Assembly (NCBI GenBank): GCA_007922305.1
Contig: ML677328.1
Coordinates: forward strand, 8,852,620 to 8,916,619
Reading direction: 5' to 3'
Length of the DNA stretch: 64,000 bases
Source: Dermatemys mawii
Lineage: Eukaryota; Chordata; Testudines; Dermatemydidae
This document shows positions 47,755 to 57,606 of the stretch, in pieces. Both the position numbers and the translations under genes were made by a program. Below the pieces are notes generated by a model that saw only the letters and a list, made by a program, of their open reading frames with translations, searched no databases and was not told the DNA's origin. Position 1 is the stretch's first letter; each line of letters begins with the position of its first letter.

Positions 47755-48741
47755 TGGATAGGTCATTCTCAGCAATTGTTTTCTATGTCCACTGAAAATA
47801 GGATAAGTAGTAATGGGCTTAAGCTGCAGCAAGGGAAATTTAGGTAAGATATTAGGAAAAGCTTTCTAACTAGAAAGGTGTTAAACTCTGGAATAGGCTT
47901 CCAAGGGAGGTTGTGGAATCCCCATCATCGGAGGTTTTTGAGAACAGGTTAGAATAGACAAAGGCCATGGTTACACTTACAGGTTTATAGCGGTATTGGT
48001 TATAGCTGTCCTCATATACAGCTATAGGGATAGCGCTATAGCGTGGCCACACTGACACCCGCCAGCGGTATAGCGTGGCCACATTTGCGGCACTTCAGGC
48101 GGCATCGGGAGCAGCGCATTAGGGCAGGTATCCCAGCATTCAGCTGGGTGCAACGTGCTTTTCAAACGAGGGGAGTGAGGAGGGATGTGTTGTGTGTATG
48201 GGGAGGGAGACAGCGAGTGGTTTTCCCGTCCTTCTGAGAGCCCGTCAGCTTGTGTCCGTTCACAGAGAAGATTAGCAATCTGTTTTCACACAGGCTCCCT
48301 CCTTAAACCTTTGCATTGCTTATCTGCTGAGTTCAGAGAGAAACGCTGAAAAGGTACTTCCACATTCCTCCAGCCGAGTTCAAAAGAAAGGGAAGAGACG
48401 TTAATTGCCTTAAATGGCTCCAGGCATCTCAAGAGATCACTTGTAGCGCAGTGGGTGTCCACATTCTCGCCGTAGCACTACAGCGGGAGCGCTACAGCTC
48501 TTATTCCCCATGCGGAGGTGGATTACCAGGAGCGCTATAACTCCGAGGTTATAGCGCTCTACGTGCCTCGCCAGTGTGGACAGGTAGTGAGTTATAGTGC
48601 TCCTGACGGCTTTATAGCGCTATAGAGTGCCAGTGTAACCAGGGCCAAACATCAGTCAGGGATGGTCTAGGTTTACTTGGTCTTGCCTAGCACACAGGGC
48701 TTGACCTGATGACCTTCCAACCCTATTTTTCTATGATTCTG
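47755..48741 (+). mobile_element. CR1 LINE 3' end, split by a Harbinger-type element
   Basis: The plus strand carries the CR1 3' region: 'aagtagtaatgggcttaagc', 'ttaggaaaagctttctaact', 'ttgtggaatccccatcatcg'. After the insert comes 'gtcagggatggtctaggttt', ending in 'ttctatgattctg'. Excising the insert plus one AAA rejoins TAGACAAACATCAGTCAGG, the normal CR1 text, so both halves are one copy. Confidence 0.85.
47963..48646. mobile_element. Harbinger-type MITE, 3-bp TSD
   Basis: The 684-bp insert has terminal inverted repeats GGCCATGGTTACACT and GGCCCTGGTTACACT (inverse of the right end), 14 of 15 identical. It is flanked by AAA on both sides (47960-47962 and 48647-48649), a 3-bp duplication confirmed by the uninterrupted CR1 sequence. 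Subterminal regions are rich in 'tatagcgctata' palindromes. There is no transposase. GGCC-starting ends and a 3-bp duplication fit PIF/Harbinger elements. Confidence 0.8.
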
Positions 48742-50984
48742 TAGTTTAGAGCAGTTCCTGAGCTGTTGTACACTATGTCCAGCCAGCTACAGACCCCATT
48801 ATGTCTTACAACAGTCTTGCGGTCCTCAGCTGATATACTAGTCATGCCTCCTCCCCGCCAAGAACGTCCTTACATGAGGGCTGCTAGGGAAGTGGACAGG
48901 AATGGGTTATGCAAGCTCCACAACCCCAATTCCCAACACCAATGGAACTACTAGCCAGAGAGATCCACTGGCTTTCTGGCTGCTTGGCACCACTAGATCA
49001 GTATCCTTGAAAGAATGCAGAGGAATAATTGATGCTGTACGCTTACACTCAAAAGAGCTACAGGTCCATGAAATTCAGTTTAACAGCAACATGGTTCTGA
49101 TCATCCGTTCCACTAGACATATAACTTTCAGTATTTTACCCTTAATCGGTCTCTCTCGGAAGCCAGCTGTATCACAGGTTGTCAATGTTACAGTGTTTGA
49201 ACTTGAATCCAATAAAAGTTATCTCTGGAACACCCTCAGATTACAGGTCTATTCAACAAAAGAATGACTTGTCATAAAGCAGACTTCTGTGATGTCAGTT
49301 CAGTTCATTATTCAGCATGGTACTTAATTCAAGTGAAACTAGTCTGTTGAAAAAGGAAATAGTTTATGAGGTGCACAGTCCCATATCAAGAGTGCACAAT
49401 GGTTACTCTACCCTCAGTTTTTAAATATGTGGAAGGGGTTTTAGCTTCCTAAGAGCCAGAGTCCCCGTGATGTTAACAGAAGCTGTTAGGCCCTTGGGAA
49501 GATATTTGAATATTCAAAAGCAAGAATGTGACTATTTAAGGGCGCAAAGATGTATTTGAACCTTGGCTGATGAAAGCACAACCCCAGTTGAATTCCATCA
49601 CTCCTAAGAATCCATACTTAGTAGATAAACTAGAATTAAGTTCCACACTTTCTTCTCTTTGGACAAAACCAATAGCTTTTTACAATGACTTCTCTCATAT
49701 AGCCTCCTGCATATTCACATCCACAGTCTCTAGCAGTTCTATTTACATAATCCATAACAGCACTGAACTTTCTTCATTTCACACAGCATATTGCTTATAT
49801 AAACACTTTACTTTCTCTAGTCATTTCAAGCATGTCTGCTATTATTTCACCAACAGTGGGTGATTTATCATTTCTAGTAGGGAAAGCATTGTGTTTAATA
49901 TGGAACGGCAACATAAGCCCCATCCTGCATGGCATTACTCTCAAATATTCTTCCTGTCTCTTTTACAATTTAGTGCTAATATGTTGTGGGTTTTTTTGCT
50001 TCTGTTTCACTATTATATTATTTCTTTCTGCTGTTTTCTATGTGAGTAATTTTATACTCTAAGAAAGCGACTTACTTTTTTTTTTTCCTCTTTGAGGTGG
50101 AGATTAAATCACATTTACTTTTCATACATTACCTTAAGAGGCTTTGGTTTTTTATTTTTCTCACAAACTATCTTTTTCTCCAATATTAACCTCTTAAGCC
50201 GCATTCTTCCCATGAACTCTACATAGGTACAGAACTAGGGCACCATACTTTAATTTATGTAGCTGTTTCCTAACATAATTTGTGTCTTACGGTTTTTTTG
50301 TTGGGGTTTTTTTTGATGTGATTCCATGAGATTTAGAAATAGCTAGGTAAATAATGAAGAAATGTTACATAATTTAATTGAAAAAGATCACAAAATATAT
50401 CTGATTAATTATTCATCAAACATGTGTCTAATTCTAATGGTTGCTACAGATAAGTGTTGATGTTCTGTAGTGAGCTGCAGAGTCTCTAAACTGATATAAT
50501 GTCAACTTCACAAGGAGTCAAAAGCCCACGTAATAGAGAAAGTTCCAGAATGCCCCACTCACTGTGCCCTGACCTTTGCCAATTACTACTTTTTGGGGAA
50601 ACATTTTTATTTTTAACAAATTTTTTCACTGTTTTAAATGTCTCCTAGTATAATACATTTCAGTGGATGTAAAATGTGTCCTTATTTTCCTCCTCATAGC
50701 TCCTTATTAATAGCTTTCAAATGATGCCATATCTGTGTAATTGTACAGTAGCACGTCACCCTACAAACATAAAATGGTTTCATAACTAAAGCTATGCTAC
50801 TACACACATTGTACTGAGCACCAAAGCCAATCGTGGCTGACTACAAGACACAAGTGAAGACAATCCCTGTCCCCAGAAGATTACAATCTAAAAAATAAAT
50901 GCTGATAATAGAAGCAATAGGAGACCAAGAGAAAACTGTTAACTAAGACTGTTTTTAATCCATTTTAATGTAAAATATTGGATG
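48742..50984. other. AT-rich sequence, no gene recognised
   Basis: The longest frame (plus, 48902-49267) has no recognisable domain and no supporting splice pattern was evident. No transposon ends seen. Confidence 0.45.
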
Positions 50985-51395
50985 GTAACGGATGGTGCAT
51001 CAACACCCCTTTCAGAGAGGCTATCCACACAGCCCCATCCCTTCCACCCAAGGCCCCACCCCTATTGCTCCCTTTCATCCACCAGTGCCCCAAGGTCCCT
51101 AGCCAGACCCAGTGCCCAGGTTGCTTGCTGGCCCTAGCGCTTACCCCATCACTGGGCCACTGGCCAACTCCAGCACTGGGCTGCCTGCTGGTCCCAATGC
51201 CAGGCCACTGACGTGGCCCCTCAGCCACAGGTCCCAGCAGGCTGTTGGCCTTCAAATGGAGCTGAGCCCTGATGGTTTACGGGAAGAAGGCAGAGTTTGC
51301 GTGGTTCCAGTACCAGCATCCCCTGGCCTATTATACCCACCACCCACATGGATTGTAAAGGCAATTGCCTGATGCAGTCTGGTGTTTATGGGCTT
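50985..51395. mobile_element. GC-rich island, possible DNA transposon
   Basis: Composition changes sharply to C-rich sequence with repeated 'gccactggcc'/'gctgcctgctgg' units, then back to AT-rich. Left text 'ggtgcatcaacacc' and right 'tgatgcagtctggtgtt' form a loose inverted pair. This hints at an hAT-like insert similar to the one at 35419, whose left end also has 'ggtgcatc'. A target duplication was not found. Confidence 0.35.
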
Positions 51396-54300
51396 AGCAG
51401 TACCAATGCATCTACAGGAACAATTTGAGTGAGAAGTTGGTGGCCTGGTGGCACTGAGATTAGAGGATTATTCCAAAATTAGAGATGGCTTTTAGGAAGA
51501 TTTGGAGTCCGCTGTGGGTGAAGGACATAAATGTTCTGGGAGTGACGTTGGCATCACTGGCAGAGTCAGTAATAGAGGTGTGGCATAAGAAATGAGACCT
51601 GAGACAGAAGGTAGGAGAGAATTGTTCAAGGGTTTAAAAGTAAGAAGGGGACATTTAAACTTGGTAAGGGACATGGAAGGTGTAGCTCTTGTCCTAAGCA
51701 TGGCCAAAAATATGAACCAATCAGGCCTTTTTAGAATAGGTATCTGCTAACCAGATAAGCACATTCCTGAGAGGTTGGCACAGGAATATCCAGGCACCCT
51801 TCGAAGATAAGGATAGAATGACAAGATACTGGACGAGGATATTTTGTTCGATCAAGTTCAAGATACAAGGATGGTAACTAATAACATCTGGAATGTAATA
51901 TGTAACTTGTTAGTATCAATGTATAAAAGGATAGCGATGGGAGGGGCAGTTTTGTATTTGCCTGCAACACTATACAGATTGAGCTGATGCCCTGTCATGG
52001 CCATATGTGTCTTAGTGTACCTGTACACATGTGTGGGGCACCAGGACCGTGCTTGGTTGACAACAAACCTGGGGGAGCCTTCACCAGTGAGATGAGCCTC
52101 TGGTCCTTTTTTATAAATAGCATTAATGTCTGCTGAAACAAACTACCCTGCTGCAGAAACACCAGAGCTCCAGGAACCGCAAAATAGCAACATAAGAATC
52201 CAAAGAGAAAAATGATGGGAGAGGACAAATATTTATAAAGGCAGATGCATAAATATAATTTGACTTTTTGAAGACAGAGTAATATTTTAAAATATTTTCC
52301 CTACTGCATGTTAGATGCCCCCATGTCAGATAACCCTCCTTCAAATCAATGGGAGTTTTCAATTGACTTCAGTAGGAGTTAAATCAAACCCAAAGACAAC
52401 ATTTCTGCTTTCATAGACTATCTCTATTTTGCAACACGGTATTCCACTCCATCAGCAAGCAGACATGTCCATCCCCCTAAGATCCTTAATGTACTCTTTT
52501 CCCCTTTGTGTTTTATTTCTGTTATTCATCTTCCATCTTGTACTCAAAACTATGACATAAATGTGCCATTTCAAAGGAATCTTACAGAAAGTTTTCATTA
52601 GATCTGATAAAACATGACAGACGAAAACTAAAATGTCAGCTCACTGTTGGCTGCCTTTTACTAAATTCTCAAGTGTGTATGTGCATAAAGGAAAGTTTAT
52701 TACTGTATTTAATAAATCTCTTCCAAAAAGTTAAAGTGCACAGGCATTGCTTATTTATAAAGGGTTTGAAAAAACCCAATAACATGAACATATTTTCAAT
52801 ATAACAGTAGGCACGTAACCTTTCCACATAAAAAGGCATATTTTTTACAGAATGTACTTATCATTGGAAGTGAGCTAGTATTATTGAATTAGTAAAGAAT
52901 TCCATCATTTTACAGCTGTTTTATTACCTTCACTTATTCTAATAGTTTAGTGGTGCTTCAGGATTAAATTAGAAGTTCAATCATATTGTAGGGTCATCTT
53001 TAAAGGCATTGCATAAATATTTAGTTAATAAAAATATTCTAGTACCTCAATTTTTGATTCACATGTCCTCACCATTTTCCAATTCTAAACTAATGTCAAA
53101 AGGTGGGATCTTTCCACAAACATATTTAGATTAATGGAAGTTATAGTTTCAATTACCATGTGTCAATTTCCTGAGTACATCCTTCAGATGATATATAATG
53201 CTGAGGCCTTAAAGAAAATACTGTATTCTACATCTAGTGAGGTCGCATTTTTCAAGAAGTTCACAGGAGAGAGCAATGACACAATACCAATGTTCAGTTA
53301 TACAAAATATCTATTGCTTAAAGATTTCTCTTTGAGAATTTCTATTTCCTACCTTCTCCAGCCCATAAAAGGTCTCACTTAAGACTCTGCTAGCAAAACA
53401 TTAATTCGAGAAACTGTGATCATAGGTCAAGAAAGTCTTAGTAAGGGTTTTTTTTTCATTTGTATACCTAGTACACTATCAAAACTCATCATTATGTAGG
53501 GACATTGATAGCAAATGTAATGAGCTAATTCAAAGCCATATAAAAATACAGGCCAAAATTCCCTGTTGGTATAAATCTGTGACAATTAACACCAGCAGAG
53601 ACTTTGGTGCAGAGTCTCCAAGTTAAATTTCTATCATATTGAAGTCAATGGGGATTTTGCAATTAAACTTCAAAGGAATGAGGATTTCACTCACTGACTG
53701 TTTAAACTGAAAATATTAGAATACTTCTCTTCTGTATTTTTCCAATATTTTTTCTGGAATGTCTTAGAGAAATATTTCATGCTACAGTTTGGGGTCCAGT
53801 CTCAATTCCTCCCCTTGGCTTTTATTTACCGAAACTATTACCATTTAAACTATGCATTGGTGTTACATCTAGATTAAGGCCAATGGAGTTCAATAGGACT
53901 AGTCACGTGTAGAGAATTAAGCACATGCATAAGTATTTGCAGAATCAGAACCTGAATTATAAATTAAAAGTGACAGAGATTCATGCATTGTGAAATATGC
54001 TTAATATTGTCATCCTGTGGAGTGAAACTCTTTTTCATACTTTTTTCTTTGGCTTTATAATTTATAAATAAAATCTTTCCTTCAGAGAGAAACATATTCC
54101 TGGGGGAAGATGAGCAGTGATATTTTACTTTCTCAATTTCTTTTTATTGCAACACAGTAATTCTGCATTGCTAATATCTAATAGTGCTTGATAACATGTA
54201 CGTTACTCAAGCCTTCAGTATTTTTTTCCTATTTGCCTCCCCCCCCACATTTTTTTAAATGATACTACATTTTTCTTTAAACCATCCTGATGAGTTTTAC

Positions 54301-55454
54301 ACATATCCTCCTGAATAAGAAGTCAGCTGGGCAGGTTCCCCTCAAGATATTAAGGTACCTCCATAGGTATCGAGCAGAGTCACCCTATAAATGGATAATT
54401 AGTTTCTCACTTTGGGAAACAAAACACATTACATGCACTAGGTACTTGGCTTCCCTTTAATGGGAAATAAAGAGTTTGAGACTCATGTCTATGCTTAGCT
54501 TCAACGGATCCAGTTCCCTAGCTTGTACTAATTTCTATCCTACATGACCCATCTATCTTCAATTCTTGGGAGCACATTATTCTTCTATTTACCACCATGG
54601 CTCCCACAAATAAAGTCCCATTCATTTATCCAGAAAGATAGCCTTCCAAAAGTGCTTTAGTTGAAGCATAACTTTGTTCAGGTTCCACATACCAATAACA
54701 AACATCAGTATATAAAAAGATTGCACCCTATTATCTCTTTTCCCTCAAACAAAACTGTATGTTCAAACTGGTTGATAATGTGTAAAGTTACAGAAGAAAC
54801 AAGACTTTTTCTATCAGAGTTTGGAGTTGTTTTTTGACTCATTGACCATTAAAGGATCTCTCCATTACAGATATTGTATAAAAATTTTCATTGAGATTTT
54901 ACAAAGCATGCAAATCTCGGAATCAAAGGAACAGATCCTACTAGGCTAATTTAAATCAGAAGCGCCATTCAAGTCAATAGAGCTACACTAGAATCAGTCT
55001 TAATAGTGACTGAGCCTTCATCCAAAGCAGAAAAAAACCCCAAAAAGTAGTACATAAAACTTAAAACTAAATCCAAAATTATAAAATGTTAAAATGCTTT
55101 TAAGTAAGAATGAAAAAGGACATATACCATTAAACCATATGTGATCACTTGCCTCTTCCTTATTTTGGCAGCTGACTGTGCAAATAGGGCAACCACTCAG
55201 ATCATAGATACATTTTGGAGTTCCTAATAAATATTGCGTTTTCTGAGAGGTCATAGAAAAATACATCTGGGACAAAAACACAAAAAGCTATTTTGATATC
55301 AAGTGGGACTACAAATTACAATTTAATAAATAATGGGGTAGGTCCTTCACCTGCCCTAAGCCACATGGACAGAGGTGCTTATATTTCTCAATGACAGTAT
55401 ATTGGCCTTCTAAGTAAACTGACTGCATACACTAAAAATGGAAAGCTGCAAAGG
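51396..55454. other. AT-rich sequence, no gene recognised
   Basis: Several copies of the short 'gaagtcaatggg' motif occur (52340-52380, 53638-53652, 53880-53893, 54966-54985). No coding domain or transposon ends were recognised. Confidence 0.45.
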
Positions 55455-55539
55455 CAGATGTGGGCAAACTACGGCCCACGGGCCACATGTGGCCTGCCGG
55501 CCATTTTTATCCGGCCCGTGAGGTTTGGCCAGGGCCCCG

Positions 55540-55900
55540 CCCTCCAGGACCAGGGCTGCAAGCCACGTGGCCCCACGCTCCCTGCCGGGGGGCCGGGCCA
55601 AGGGCAGAAAGCCCCTCGGTGTCCTTGCTCCCAGCCGGGGCGGCCAAGCCAAGGGCGGAAAGTTGCGGGGCCCCGCCCTCCCGGCCTAGGGTCCAGTGCA
55701 GCAAGCCGCGCAGCCCCGCGTTCCGGGCCCGGGGTGTGGAGCCAAGTGTGGCGGGCCGAGTGTGGCAAGCCACGCTGCCCCACGCTCCCGGCAGGGGGCC
55801 AGGCCAAGCGCGGCAAGCCATGGGGCCCTGCGCTCCCAGCCCAGGGTGCCAGGCAGAGTGTGGGAAGATTCACGCCCTGGCGGAGCGTTGAGAGCCACGA
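55540..55900. repeat. Degenerate GC-rich minisatellite inside the hAT
   Basis: Roughly six or seven imperfect units, each containing a 'ggcaagcc...ggccccgcgctcc...ggccagg' order, repeat every 50-60 bases. They account for five overlapping long open frames on both strands. Confidence 0.65.
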
Positions 55901-55929
55901 GGCCCCGCGCCCGGCTGATCAGGTAAGCC

Positions 55930-56140
55930 AGTTGGGGGGGTTAGGGTGTGCGGGGCATCTCAGGAGGGTGGTCAGGGAACACATAGGGGGGCTAGGTAGG
56001 GGGTGGGGTACAGGGGGCAGTTAGAGTGGGGGGTCTCTGGAGGGGGCGATCAGGGGAGAAGGGGAGGGTTGGACGGGTCAGGTTTCTGAGGGGGATTGTC
56101 AGGGGGTGGGAAGTGGGTGGGGGTCAGATAGGGGACGGGG
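55930..56140. repeat. G-rich array with quadruplex potential
   Basis: The plus strand has dense GGGG runs in units loosely like 'gggggtcaggg'. Several sets of four G-runs with short loops could form G-quadruplexes; this is inferred from sequence only. Confidence 0.5.
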
Positions 56141-56696
56141 CCTTCCCTACGTGGCCCTCTGCGCAATTTTGAAGCCCAGTGTGGCCCTCGGGCCAAAAAG
56201 TTTGCCCACCCCTGTGTAAAGGCCTTCCTTAGCATGTTAGTATACAAATCATCTAACTATCTACCAAACCCATGAGTCTTTTTAACAAGGGGATACCAAG
56301 GTGACATATTTGAAATAGAATAAACAGCCATACCTATTTGCTTATTAATATCTTCTATTCTTGACTTGATTATGATTTTCACATTCTTAAGCTTAAATTT
56401 AAGCATTTCCAATTCTGAAAAATCTAGAGAATGCAAAGAATTTTGAATAAACTCTAACCAAGGAAACTTATATAAGCAAGGCCAGCTAAGCCATTCCTCT
56501 AAGCATAATTTTGTGGGTGCTTACTATGAATACAAAACCAAAAAGTAATACTACAGTTTTGCACTTTGCACAGAATAGAATGTATATTGTCTCAGCTGGG
56601 GTTACACTAAGATACAACTAGTGTAAAGTGAAATTGGAATCAGGCCTTAAAGAAATGAAAGAAATCCTCTATTTCAAGAAATGGCTGAGCTGAGGA

Positions 56697-56849
56697 GGAG
56701 GATGGTCTTGAGGTTAAGGCACTGGATTGGTACTCAACAAGATATTAGTCCAATTTCTTGCTCTGCTACAGACTACCTTTGTGACCTTGGACAACTCACT
56801 TGACCTCTCTTTGCTTCAGCTCCCCATCTGTAAGATGGTGATGGTATCC
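56697..56849 (+). mobile_element. MIR SINE, near full head and core
   Basis: A tRNA-like head ('tcttgaggttaaggcactgg') leads into the core 'ctctgctacagactaccttt', 'gtgaccttggacaactcact' and 'ccccatctgtaagatggtga'. This is among the better preserved MIR copies here and abuts the LTR-A copy at 56850. Confidence 0.75.
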
Positions 56850-57606
56850 GACACAGTTTCAGGACATCTGTACCTTTATTTCCCCTTCCCTTGGTCCCTT
56901 GAGGGTGTCCATTTAAAGGTTTCCAGTTCTCAGCCATCACCTCTCCTAGGTGACCTTCTGACCAGGATTTTAAGGCTGCACAGCTCCCTGACTTACACTG
57001 TGATATCCCCAGCAAGCCAGACTGCCTAAACAGGCCAATATCCGAGTTTTGCTTTCTCTTTGAAAGCTCTGATCAGTGTAATGCTCATAGTTATAAGTTA
57101 CCACATGGTGTCTACACTACGCTTTTAGTGACAAGGGACACAGCCCTGTCGCTAAAAGTCAATGCTCTCCGTCGGTGTGAATGCTCTCCGTTGGTATTTT
57201 GTCAGCACTTTTGCCGACAAAACACTTCCAGCCTCACAAGCGGTGGTAGCTTTGTCAGCAGAAGAGCGCTCTTGCCAATAATGTCGCATTCACACTGCCA
57301 CTTATGTCAGCAAAACTTTTGTCTTTTGTGGGTGGGCTTTTTAAAGTACTCATGAAAGACAATTTTTTTGTCAACAACGCTGCAATGTAGACAAGCCCCT
57401 AGGGAACCCCCTTTAATCTTAACAAGTCACATTGTTTCAGAAGGTCCTTTGAAGATCCTTATATTTGCTTCTATACAATCTCACAATAGTACATAAGCAT
57501 TTGCATTTCTAATCTGATGTACCTCAAAGGCATTAACCCTAATTCAACAAGGTTTAACTTATCTCAACAAAGTTGTTTCAGGATAGTACAGGATAGTATC
57601 AGTCTG
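56850..57606 (-). mobile_element. LTR-A family copy, split by a MITE
   Basis: The plus strand begins with a decayed 3' LTR end ('gacacagtttcaggacatct'). It carries the family block 'gccagactgcctaaacaggc' and 'catagttataagttaccaca', and after the insert ends near 'caggatagtatcagtctgtc', the inverse of the LTR start. It is more diverged than the 44998 copy. The sequence after the MITE does not resume exactly where expected, so a deletion accompanied or followed insertion. Confidence 0.6.
57107..57399. mobile_element. MITE with GTCTACA ends (Harbinger-like)
   Basis: The left end GGTGTCTACACTACG and inverse right end GGGGCTTGTCTACATTG are imperfect terminal inverted repeats. The interior is full of short inverse 'tgtcagcaaaa'/'ttttgtcagc' strings. 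The 293-bp unit has no coding capacity. No exact target duplication was identified because the host LTR is rearranged at the junction. Confidence 0.6.

Larger units (their letters stand above)
55455..56214. mobile_element. GC-rich non-autonomous hAT element, 8-bp TSD
   Basis: The 760-bp element starts CAGATGTGGGCAAACT and its inverse end reads CAGGGGTGGGCAAACT. Subterminal GGCC/GGGCCACA blocks also pair. Flanks TGCAAAGG (55447-55454) and TGTAAAGG (56215-56222) match 7 of 8, the hAT duplication length. The left interior (55540-55900) is a degenerate tandem array of about 50-60-bp units around 'gccccgcgctcc' and 'ggcaagcc'. The right interior (55930-56140) is a G-rich array. The long frames on both strands come from this GC richness. 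Confidence 0.85.

Noticed and set aside
48902..49267. 121-codon plus-strand frame
   Set aside because: Composition and length are within chance expectation for this window, with no domain or splice support.
55458..56024. 188-codon plus-strand frame and overlapping minus frames
   Set aside because: They arise from the GC-rich tandem array inside a transposon with defined ends and duplication. No domain, and simultaneous openness in many frames.
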